From the NCBI GenBank assembly GCA_002308635.1, contig DBWG01000095.1, forward strand, positions 22,979 through 34,883: 11,905 nucleotides of DNA, given 5' to 3'. Shown piece by piece: positions 1-5,663 of the stretch (positions are counted from its first letter, which is position 1; each line of letters opens with the position of its first letter). This DNA comes from Ruminococcaceae bacterium UBA1244. Lineage in GTDB: Bacteria; Bacillota; Clostridia; Oscillospirales; Acutalibacteraceae. The notes under the pieces were generated by a model. It was not told the DNA's origin and searched no databases. It saw only the letters and a program-made list of their open reading frames with translations. A program made the translations under genes and the position numbers.

Positions 1-426
1 TACGGCAGGCTGACTGTATTCAGGCTGTACCGGCTGTGTCTGCGGTTCGGATTGAGGAACGTTTTCCTGCTGTTCCTGCTGAGCGGGCGCTGATTCCTGT
101 CCTGCGGAGAGCAGGCCGAGTGCGTCAATGCTCATTTTATCGCTCGAACCGATCGAGGGTAGCTGCGATTCTTCCGAATCCTGACGTTTCTTTTTTTTGC
201 GGCGCGGGGCCTCAGAAAGATCAAAACCGGTCTCTGCCTCTTTTTCACGCTGCTGACGGGCGATATCCTCAAGTGAATAATGCCTGTCGGATATGGTTTT
301 TGTTCCGAAAGGAGAAGATGACTTTTTCTCTTCCGGCTTTGAAGGCGCCTGCTCAAGCTTGTTGCCGCAGCGGAAACAAAACAAGCTGTTTTCTGGAAGC
401 TCTGCGCCGCATTTGTTACAATTCAT
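1..426 (-). CDS. Zinc-ribbon protein, 3' end outside window
   Basis: I do not recognise the family beyond its N-terminal domain. The reading frame is open from an ATG at 426 to the window edge, giving 142 residues without a stop. Residues 1-23 form a short double-CxxC zinc ribbon (Cys3, Cys6, Cys17, Cys20), the type found at the N-terminus of many Firmicute proteins of unknown role. A charged segment follows, with a basic run RRKKKKR at about 75-81, then a Gln/Pro/Glu-rich stretch from about 107 that looks disordered. No membrane segment is visible in the part seen; one may lie beyond the edge. The start is supported by AAAGGA about 11 bases upstream and by a consensus promoter at 490-518. 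It is divergent from the gene at 728. The frame is real because the antisense ORF at 36-503 has no recognisable content. Confidence 0.8.
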   Translation of the reverse strand, partial: MNCNKCGAELPENSLFCFRCGNKLEQAPSKPEEKKSSSPFGTKTISDRHYSLEDIARQQREKEAETGFDLSEAPRRKKKKRQDSEESQLPSIGSSDKMSIDALGLLSAGQESAPAQQEQQENVPQSEPQTQPVQPEYSQPAV

Positions 427-489
427 ATAGACAGTCCTTTACATTGACTTGCCGCAATGGTGCAGCTGAAATACAATTCTTCATATTAA

Positions 490-518
490 AGTATATGTTA
501 TAATAGTTTGTTTGTCAA
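490..518 (-). promoter_or_regulatory. Sigma-A promoter for the zinc-ribbon gene
   Basis: On the minus strand TTGACA (513-518) is followed after exactly 17 bases by TATACT (490-495). Transcription would start near 483 and give a leader of about 57 bases before the ATG at 426. The match to the vegetative consensus is strong (6/6 and 5/6). Confidence 0.75.
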
Positions 519-559
519 TTTGCGAATTGGAATATTTTTAAAAAATTTAACAAAAATTA

Positions 560-588
560 TTGTGTAATTATTTATTTTCACATATAAT
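560..588 (+). promoter_or_regulatory. Probable promoter for the gene at 728
   Basis: TTGTGT (560-565), 17 bases, then a perfect TATAAT (583-588). The -35 box is weak (3/6) but spacing and -10 are ideal. Transcription would start near 595, leaving a leader of about 130 bases. The 427-727 interval is a very AT-rich divergent intergenic region and holds no gene that I can see. Confidence 0.5.
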
Positions 589-641
589 GATAATAGCCGA
601 TGGACTGTGACTGTAATAATTACCTGTTTCCGAATAAGTAT

Positions 642-667
642 AACACAAACAATACGGTTTTTGTGTT
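642..667 (+). other. Hairpin in the leader of the 728 gene
   Basis: AACACAAA (642-649) and TTTGTGTT (660-667) form a perfect 8-bp stem with a 10-base loop. No U-run follows, so it is not a simple terminator. It sits between the proposed transcription start and the ribosome binding site (AAGGAG near 713). Function unknown; it could be chance in AT-rich DNA. Confidence 0.3.
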
Positions 668-727
668 GAATATTGTATAACAGTTGGGTCAGAGCAAAAA
701 GAAAAAGCAAAAAAGGAGTATCCCGAT

Positions 728-1396
728 ATGAATTATTATGAAATGTCTCTTGAAGCAATGAAAAAGATCCTCGATGATGCCGGAGAGGGCCGTTATTCCG
801 CATTTATTGGCGACTGCATCACAGATTGGAAAAAGAAAAAAAATACTGACCGTCTGATGAAGGGCTTTTTAAAGGGCGGACTTTTTGAAGGCTTTTCATT
901 CAGGAAATCTGATTTTGATTCCGCCGAAAAGGAGTTCTGGACGGTACAGTGCTTTAGTGCAATGGCAGCTATGACAATGCAGCTTGCACGTTTTGAACAT
1001 TCCGGACAGGATATTACAATAGAATTTATGCGCAGGAACTTTGGTCATCCTGCTGAGGTCATCAGCGGCAGCAAGTGTTCGGACTGCGGCAAAAAAGAGC
1101 TGAACATGGAGGATATCGACAAATATATCACCACACCCGTAGTCGCAAAGGCTGTTGTGGATGGTCTTGAGAGCGGCAGACTGATCGAAAATCTTGATGA
1201 GGTCATTTCCGAGAAATACGATTATCTCAAATCAGAGCGTGAAAAGGCTCTCGCAAGAGCGATGAATACAAATATCCCTGTTTCCAATGAGAGAGGCGCT
1301 CTCTCCGTGTGCAAAAACTGCGGTGGAAAGAATATTGTAAAGTGCAGGTTCTTAAAGAGCCTGAAGACAAATACATTTGTTGCTTTGAGCAGATAA
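728..1396 (+). CDS. Hypothetical protein with two CxxCG knuckles
   Basis: I do not recognise this 222-residue protein. The ATG at 728 is preceded by AAAAAAGGAG with good spacing. The N-terminal half is mostly helical in character, with a Met/Ala-rich stretch around 77-87. Two CxxCG knuckles appear, Cys117/Cys120 and Cys195/Cys198, about 75 residues apart. Together they could form one four-Cys zinc site split by a helical insert, as in zinc ribbons with an insertion. A further Cys206 follows. No signal peptide or clear membrane helix is present, so it is probably cytoplasmic. It lies 14 bases before a lipoprotein gene and is probably co-transcribed with it. The last 20 or so residues are odd: the +1 frame over the same bases reads more like normal protein, so a frameshift near 1341 is possible. 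Confidence 0.75.
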   Translation: MNYYEMSLEAMKKILDDAGEGRYSAFIGDCITDWKKKKNTDRLMKGFLKGGLFEGFSFRKSDFDSAEKEFWTVQCFSAMAAMTMQLARFEHSGQDITIEFMRRNFGHPAEVISGSKCSDCGKKELNMEDIDKYITTPVVAKAVVDGLESGRLIENLDEVISEKYDYLKSEREKALARAMNTNIPVSNERGALSVCKNCGGKNIVKCRFLKSLKTNTFVALSR

Positions 1397-1410
1397 AGGA
1401 GAGATGTATT

Positions 1411-2253
1411 ATGAAACGAAAAATAGCCCTGTTGCTTGCCTGCCTGCTGATCTCGTGTGCTGCGGCGGGCTGCGGAGGGTCAGACAGCAGTTCATCAAAG
1501 GACAGTTCAGAAGCGGCCGGTTCGGTATCCGGCACAAAAGACACCTCCGAAGCTTCATCCTCCGGAAAATCATCAGCGTCCGAAACAAAAACCGAATCCG
1601 GGACCGATACGTCATCCAATGACAAAAAAGAGAGCGGTACGGAAGATGAAGGTAGCGAAGATGTTGTTGAGGCTACATTTGATGAAAACGGCAATCTTGT
1701 GTTTGATATCGGTGATCCTGACGAATGGGAGGATGAGGAGTCCGATGAGGATGTATTCGGAGATGACGGCGAGGAGGATGTTGGGGGAACTCAGGACTTT
1801 ATATCCTCATATATGATACAGATGCTTTCTCCGGCAGATTTCAAAGCAAAAGAAGCTTTTCCGGTACACTATATAATAACCTCAGAGGCGGAGCTGGACG
1901 ATTTTATTGCCAAGCACAGCGATGATTATGCGCTCAAGGTCGAATATACCGGCGATGATTTTATAGAGAAGCAGTCCTTTGAGAAAAACAAAGCCGATGA
2001 TATGAAAAAGGACATAGATGTTTTTGATTATATACTGGTCGTTGCGGAACATTCAAAGAGCATTGAACCTGATGTCGGTTCCGGGATCATCAAAGATAAT
2101 TCAGTAGTCGTAGATCTCTGGCTGTCAAAACCGGCTTCGGATGCCGATAAGGGATATTCGTGCATCATAGTGCCTGTTGAGAAGGGGTTCTTGAACGGAA
2201 AGAAGCTTTCCGTTATGGTAGTAGAACCGCCGATAGATGATGAAGAACAATAA
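1411..2253 (+). CDS. Predicted surface lipoprotein with acidic linker
   Basis: This 280-residue protein has a typical lipoprotein signal peptide: basic MKRK, a hydrophobic core, and Cys21 followed by GGS as the likely lipidation site (a second candidate is Cys16). Residues 22-73 are a Ser/Thr/Lys linker. Residues 74-128 are extremely acidic (runs of D and E). A globular domain covers about 129-275 and ends in another acidic tail. The domain has alternating strand-like segments (YILVVAEH, SVVVDLWLS, YSCIIVPV, LSVMVVEPP) that vaguely recall protease-inhibitor-like PrcB C-terminal domains; this is only a guess. The ATG at 1411 is chosen over an in-frame GTG at 1309 because of AAAGGAGAG at 1395-1403 and the signal peptide. 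It should be anchored to the outer face of the membrane. A bidirectional terminator follows. Confidence 0.85.
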   Translation: MKRKIALLLACLLISCAAAGCGGSDSSSSKDSSEAAGSVSGTKDTSEASSSGKSSASETKTESGTDTSSNDKKESGTEDEGSEDVVEATFDENGNLVFDIGDPDEWEDEESDEDVFGDDGEEDVGGTQDFISSYMIQMLSPADFKAKEAFPVHYIITSEAELDDFIAKHSDDYALKVEYTGDDFIEKQSFEKNKADDMKKDIDVFDYILVVAEHSKSIEPDVGSGIIKDNSVVVDLWLSKPASDADKGYSCIIVPVEKGFLNGKKLSVMVVEPPIDDEEQ

Positions 2254-2261
2254 AAAAACAG

Positions 2262-2307
2262 CCGCTGCAGGCTCGCCGTGAGCTTGCAGCGGTTTAATTT
2301 TTGTTTT
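2262..2307. terminator. Bidirectional rho-independent terminator
   Basis: CCGCTGCAGGCTC (2262-2274) pairs with GAGCTTGCAGCGG (2280-2292), giving 13 bp including one G-T pair around a 5-base loop. A T-rich tail follows on the plus strand and a run of seven A (Ts on the minus strand) lies at 2252-2258. It can end both the lipoprotein transcript and the convergent fakA transcript. Confidence 0.85.
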
Positions 2308-2334
2308 ATGCAGATGTCAGCCGGCAGTCTGAGA

Positions 2335-4026
2335 TCATTCTACAGAAAGCAGGAAGTAATAAACCGGCTGACCGCCGTCAATGAGAGTTACCTCTACATC
2401 AGATCCGACCTTTGATTTTATTGCTTCAAAAGCGGTATTTGCCTGAGACTCGGTAATACCCTCGCCGTAGATTACCGAGATATAGGATGTGTCACGGTTA
2501 GACATTTCCTTTGCCAGCTTAACGGCTGCTTTTACGGGATCCTTCTCCTTCAAAGTAAGCTTGCCGTTGTTGAGAGCGATAATGTCGCCTTCCTTGATCT
2601 TTGTGCCGCCGAATTCCGAATTACGTGCCGCATAAGTTACCTGACCTGTAGAAACGCTCTTTGCTGCCGTCAGCATGAACTCACAGTTAAGCTCGTCAGT
2701 TGCGTCAGGAGAATAAGCAAGCATTGCAACGAGACCCTGAGGCACTGTTCTTGTGGGAACGATAATTACCTGACGATCCTTTACCAGAGGTACTACCTGT
2801 TCAGCGGCAAGGATTATATTTTTGTTGTTCGGAAGAACAAAAACCGTCTTTGCGGGAGTTGCCATAACTGCCTGATAGATGTCCTCTGTACTGGGGTTCA
2901 TTCTCTGACCGCCGCTTACAACGTGCTGACAGCCAAGATCATGGAATACCTCCTCAAGACCCTTTCCTGCTGCAACGGCGATAAATCCGACATCCTCAGT
3001 AGGTTCTGCGGGTTTGAGAGTCTCACGTTTTTTTTCTTCGGCTTCGAGCTTAGCCTTTTCTTTTTCGTATTTTTCAGCAGCCTTTCTGTGCTGTTCCTTC
3101 ATATTTTCTATCTTCACGGTAAGAAGCTGGCCGTAAGTCAGTGCCTCTTCGATAGCATTTCCGGGATGCTCGGTGTGAACATGGACTTTGATGATATCGT
3201 CATCGACGGCAACAACAACGCAGTCGCCGAGTGATTCAAGGAATTTTCTGAGCTGCTGGGGATCTTTGTCGGAATCTGCCGATCTGCCAATGATAAATTC
3301 GGTACAATAGGTGAAGTTTATTACAGCGTCAAATTCGGCTGCGGCATTTCTGAAGAATTCCGCAGCGGAATCCTCAGCCTCTGCACTCATGGCTGACGGC
3401 TTGTCAAGCTCGACCATAACGCCGTCACGCAGCATAGAAAGCATACCTTCAAAAATAACGCACAATCCCTTTCCGCCTGCATCGACAACTCCGGCCTTTT
3501 TGAGGACCGGAAGCATTTCGGGAGTACGGTCAAGAGCATCGTTTGCTGCGGATACAACAGAACTGAAAACTATCACAGGATCGGTTTCTACCTCTGCAGC
3601 GATCTTTCCTGCTTCATAGGACATCCTTGCAACGGTAAGGATAGTACCCTCTGTAGGGTTCATAACTGCCTTGTATGCAGTCTCAACGCCGAGTTTGAGA
3701 GCAGCGGCAATATCCTTTCCATCGGCCTCGCTTTTTCCTTTGAGACCGTTTGCGATACCCCTGAAAAGAAGTGAAAGGATAACGCCTGAATTTCCTCTTG
3801 CTGACTTCAGCATAGCAGAAGCTGCTTCGTGAGCGATCTCATCAATGCGGACAGAGTCACATTCTGCAAGTGACTTTGCAGCTGCCTCGATAGTCATTGA
3901 CATATTTGTGCCTGTATCACCATCGGGAACAGGGAATATGTTCAGAGAGTTGATCTCATCCTTCTGACGGATAATGTTGTTTGCTCCGGATATTAACGCG
4001 TTTTTGTAGTAGGAACCGTTTATCAT
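2335..4026 (-). CDS. fakA: Fatty acid kinase, ATP-binding subunit FakA (YloV/DAK2 family)
   Basis: FakA phosphorylates fatty acids bound to a FakB (DegV-family) partner, feeding exogenous fatty acids into phospholipid synthesis. The N-terminal DAK2-type nucleotide domain shows NIFPVPDGDTGTNM (29-42), ARGNSGV (about 76-82), NPTEGT and the AGVVDAGGKG motif. The middle domain has Cys241 in YCTEF and His282/His284 in VHVHTEHPG, matching the Zn-binding trio known in the family. A charged, Lys/Glu-rich linker follows (about 310-340), then the C-terminal FakA domain with SGGQRMNPST. The length, 563 residues, is normal. The frame extends to a TTG at 4047, but AAGGAAG overlaps that region and points to the ATG at 4026. 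It lies 28 bases after spoVS and is probably co-transcribed. No fakB gene is in the window. Confidence 0.93.
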   Translation of the reverse strand: MINGSYYKNALISGANNIIRQKDEINSLNIFPVPDGDTGTNMSMTIEAAAKSLAECDSVRIDEIAHEAASAMLKSARGNSGVILSLLFRGIANGLKGKSEADGKDIAAALKLGVETAYKAVMNPTEGTILTVARMSYEAGKIAAEVETDPVIVFSSVVSAANDALDRTPEMLPVLKKAGVVDAGGKGLCVIFEGMLSMLRDGVMVELDKPSAMSAEAEDSAAEFFRNAAAEFDAVINFTYCTEFIIGRSADSDKDPQQLRKFLESLGDCVVVAVDDDIIKVHVHTEHPGNAIEEALTYGQLLTVKIENMKEQHRKAAEKYEKEKAKLEAEEKKRETLKPAEPTEDVGFIAVAAGKGLEEVFHDLGCQHVVSGGQRMNPSTEDIYQAVMATPAKTVFVLPNNKNIILAAEQVVPLVKDRQVIIVPTRTVPQGLVAMLAYSPDATDELNCEFMLTAAKSVSTGQVTYAARNSEFGGTKIKEGDIIALNNGKLTLKEKDPVKAAVKLAKEMSNRDTSYISVIYGEGITESQANTAFEAIKSKVGSDVEVTLIDGGQPVYYFLLSVE

Positions 4027-4054
4027 TGCTAACTGCACTTCCTTCAAAAAAATA

Positions 4055-4315
4055 TTATCTGATTTCTACGATGAGCTTCATTGCTGTACGTTCCACACCG
4101 TCGATCTCGATGCTGGTGAAAGCGGGGATACATATAAGGTCTATTCCCATAGGCGCAAGATAGCCTCTTGCAACGGCGATGGATTTGAGTGCCTGATTAG
4201 TAGCACCTGCACCAACAGCCTGAACTTCAACACAACCATAATCTCTTATAACGCCTGCGATTGCTCCTGCAACAGAATTCGGAGCAGACTTTGACGATAC
4301 CTTCAATACTTCCAT
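4055..4315 (-). CDS. spoVS: Stage V sporulation protein S
   Basis: This 86-residue protein has the length and sequence of SpoVS: it starts MEVLKVSSKSAPNSVAGAIA, has the GAGATNQALKSIAVARGYLAPMG core and ends with TAMKLIVEIR. SpoVS is a small Alba-like protein, dimeric in known structures, needed for normal coat and cortex formation in spore formers and for timing of septation; nucleic acid binding is inferred from its fold. The ATG at 4315 is preceded by GGGAGGA with 9 bases spacing. It lies downstream of ymdB, as in Bacillus, and upstream of fakA, which is not the usual neighbour. It has its own likely promoter at 4386-4414. Confidence 0.95.
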   Translation of the reverse strand: MEVLKVSSKSAPNSVAGAIAGVIRDYGCVEVQAVGAGATNQALKSIAVARGYLAPMGIDLICIPAFTSIEIDGVERTAMKLIVEIR

Positions 4316-4385
4316 TATTCTTATCCTCCCAAAATGATCCTATGCCGTATTATCCATAGTGACAAAAAATAATTACACACATACT

Positions 4386-4414
4386 ATAATATAATTTGTA
4401 CAAATATTATTCAA
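4386..4414 (-). promoter_or_regulatory. Probable promoter for spoVS-fakA
   Basis: On the minus strand TTGAAT (4409-4414), 17 bases, TATTAT (4386-4391). Transcription would begin near 4379 and give a leader of about 64 bases. In Bacillus spoVS is sigma-H driven; I see no convincing sigma-H box here, so a vegetative-type promoter is the better fit. Confidence 0.55.
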
Positions 4415-4435
4415 GTGTATACTTTAAAAAAAATG

Positions 4436-4460
4436 TTATAAAACTATGAATTTTTTATAA
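4436..4460 (-). terminator. Weak AU-only hairpin with U-run after ymdB
   Basis: TTATAAAA (4453-4460, minus-strand reading) pairs perfectly with TTTTATAA (4436-4443) and overlaps the ymdB stop codon. A run of about ten T residues follows on the minus strand within 10 bases. The shape is that of an intrinsic terminator, but the stem has no G-C pair, so it may only attenuate. Confidence 0.35.
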
Positions 4461-5225
4461 AATTTCTATCCGCTTTAAGCCGGTAGTTTTTCCGCTGCGG
4501 TCGTCTATCTGAAAGATGATACAATCCATTCTGCATTTTCCGTCAGAGAGTTCAAACCGCACAGGAAGCTTTTCTTTGAATTTTTTTATTGCGATCTCCG
4601 GCTTCACTCCAAGAACGGATTCAAACGGGCCTGTCATCCCGACATCGGTTATATATCCCGTACCCTTTGGAAGTATCCTTTCGTCCGAAGTCTGGACGTG
4701 GGTGTGGGTCCCGAAAAATGCAGATATCCTGCCGTCAAGATAATAAGCGAGAGCAAGCTTTTCTGCTGTTGCTTCTGCGTGAAAGTCCAGCACGATGATC
4801 TTTGTATCCAAAGACTTTAATATCCCGTCAACAGTGATGTATGGGTCATCGAGCGGATCCATATACATACAGCCCATAAGATTTATCACAGCCGCCTGCT
4901 GACGGCCGAGATCAAAGACAGTAAAGCCCCTTCCGGGTGTTGTTGAGACGGGAAAATTTGCCGGACGGATGAGAGATTCACACGAGTCAAACATACTGTA
5001 GCTTTCTTTTCTGCGGAAGGTATGGTTTCCAGCGGTAATAACGTCAACGCCGGAGCTGAAAATATATTCCGCAGAAGATGGAGTTATGCCGTTTCCGTCT
5101 GCGGAATTTTCGCCGTTTGCTATGACGAGATCAATATTCTCATGCTTTTTCAGTGCGGGCAGTTTTTCACGAAGAAATCTGCATCCAACAGAGCCGACGA
5201 TATCTCCGATTGCAAGTATTCTCAC
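4455..5225 (-). CDS. ymdB: YmdB-type metallophosphoesterase (cyclic-nucleotide phosphodiesterase)
   Basis: YmdB is a calcineurin-like, two-metal phosphodiesterase that cleaves 2',3'-cyclic nucleotides and controls the choice between sporulation, motility and biofilm in Bacillus. Metal-ligand motifs are all present: GDIVG (Asp8), GENSADGNG (Glu39, Asn40), GNH (Asn67, His68), DFHAEATAEK (His149) and GTHTHVQT (His174, His176). Length from the chosen start is 256 residues, close to the usual 260-265. I chose GTG at 5225 because GGGGTGA precedes it and residue numbers then match the family; in-frame upstream codons overlap the promoter at 5272-5300. The spoVS gene follows after 139 bases. The usual upstream rny gene is absent. 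Confidence 0.92.
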   Translation of the reverse strand: MRILAIGDIVGSVGCRFLREKLPALKKHENIDLVIANGENSADGNGITPSSAEYIFSSGVDVITAGNHTFRRKESYSMFDSCESLIRPANFPVSTTPGRGFTVFDLGRQQAAVINLMGCMYMDPLDDPYITVDGILKSLDTKIIVLDFHAEATAEKLALAYYLDGRISAFFGTHTHVQTSDERILPKGTGYITDVGMTGPFESVLGVKPEIAIKKFKEKLPVRFELSDGKCRMDCIIFQIDDRSGKTTGLKRIEIL

Positions 5226-5271
5226 TCTATCACCCCAACGATCCGTTTTATAGATAATTACGAACATAACT

Positions 5272-5300
5272 ATTTTAGTTTTTTTTTCATGGTTTGTCAA
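5272..5300 (-). promoter_or_regulatory. Sigma-A promoter for ymdB
   Basis: On the minus strand a perfect TTGACA (5295-5300) is followed after 17 bases by TAAAAT (5272-5277). Transcription would start near 5265, about 40 bases before the GTG start. This also rules out the in-frame TTG at 5300 as a start codon, since it is the -35 box. Confidence 0.7.
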
Positions 5301-5334
5301 CCAAATAGTGCAAAAAAACGCATTTTATTATCAA

Positions 5335-5376
5335 AGTGTGAAGTGTGGAGTGTGAAGTGTGGAGTGTGGAGTGTGG
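5335..5376 (+). repeat. Six-unit 7-bp tandem repeat
   Basis: Six head-to-tail copies of AGTGTGR (R alternating A, G, A, then G, G, G), with a degenerate seventh unit AGTTGTC at 5377-5383. It lies in non-coding DNA between the divergent ymdB and pcrA promoters. Copy number could vary by strand slippage. It has no spacers and is not a CRISPR array. Confidence 0.9.
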
Positions 5377-5403
5377 AGTTGTCCGGCTTGTATTATATAA
5401 AGT

Positions 5404-5607
5404 AGGTGCGGTATAGTTTATAAGGACAACGAAATTTCCATTCTGAAAAAAGCAGCCCAAAGCCCGTCAAGGGCGACGGCGGACGGAGAAGGAATTCGTC
5501 AGCTGTGCTGACGCCGCACCGGATGCGCGTTCCTGAATGTTCGCACCGGAAGAAGTGAGCGACCGTAAGGGAGCGTGTTCGGAGTTGTCCTGTGCGGTCA
5601 CGCACCT
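5404..5607 (+). repeat. Dispersed palindromic element, copy A
   Basis: This copy of about 204 bp is bounded by the inverted heptamers AGGTGCG (5404-5410) and CGCACCT (5601-5607). Inside are a GCCC/GGGC hairpin (5462-5474), a perfect 7-bp hairpin CGTCAGC-TGT-GCTGACG (5497-5513) and a long-range pair CCGCAC (5514-5519) with GTGCGG (5592-5597). It shares blocks at 5452-5482, 5517-5545 and 5596-5606 with copy C (one, one and no differences), and about 5412-5582 with copy B in the reverse orientation. No transposase is encoded, so it would be non-autonomous. The 5301-5403 interval before it holds only the tandem repeat and AT-rich DNA. Confidence 0.85.
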
Positions 5608-5635
5608 TGAAATTTGAGGGGGGATGGTGTATAAT
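5607..5635 (+). promoter_or_regulatory. Sigma-A promoter for pcrA
   Basis: TTGAAA (5607-5612), 17 bases, then a perfect TATAAT (5630-5635). Transcription would start near 5642, giving a leader of only about 22 bases that contains the GGAG ribosome binding site. The first base of the -35 box is the last base of repeat copy A. Confidence 0.75.
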
Positions 5636-5663
5636 GTGAGGAGAGGAATGGAGTTGATCGGAA

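Noticed and set aside
36..503. Plus-strand ORF of 155 codons
   Set aside because: Antisense to the zinc-ribbon gene, which has a promoter, ribosome binding site and recognisable Cys motif; the ORF has none of these.
427..727. Riboswitch in the leader of the 728 gene
   Set aside because: Apart from one 8-bp hairpin no conserved riboswitch core is recognisable, and the region is simply AT-rich.
1309..1410. GTG start giving the lipoprotein 34 extra N-terminal residues
   Set aside because: It would bury the lipoprotein signal peptide; AAAGGAGAG at 1395-1403 marks the ATG at 1411.
4027..4047. TTG start adding 7 residues to FakA
   Set aside because: No ribosome binding site upstream, and the AAGGAAG that serves the ATG at 4026 lies within these codons.
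5226..5300. Upstream starts adding 25 residues to YmdB
   Set aside because: They overlap the TTGACA/TAAAAT promoter, have no ribosome binding site, and would shift the catalytic residues away from family numbering.
5335..5383. CRISPR-like array
   Set aside because: Units are 7 bp with no spacers and no cas genes nearby.
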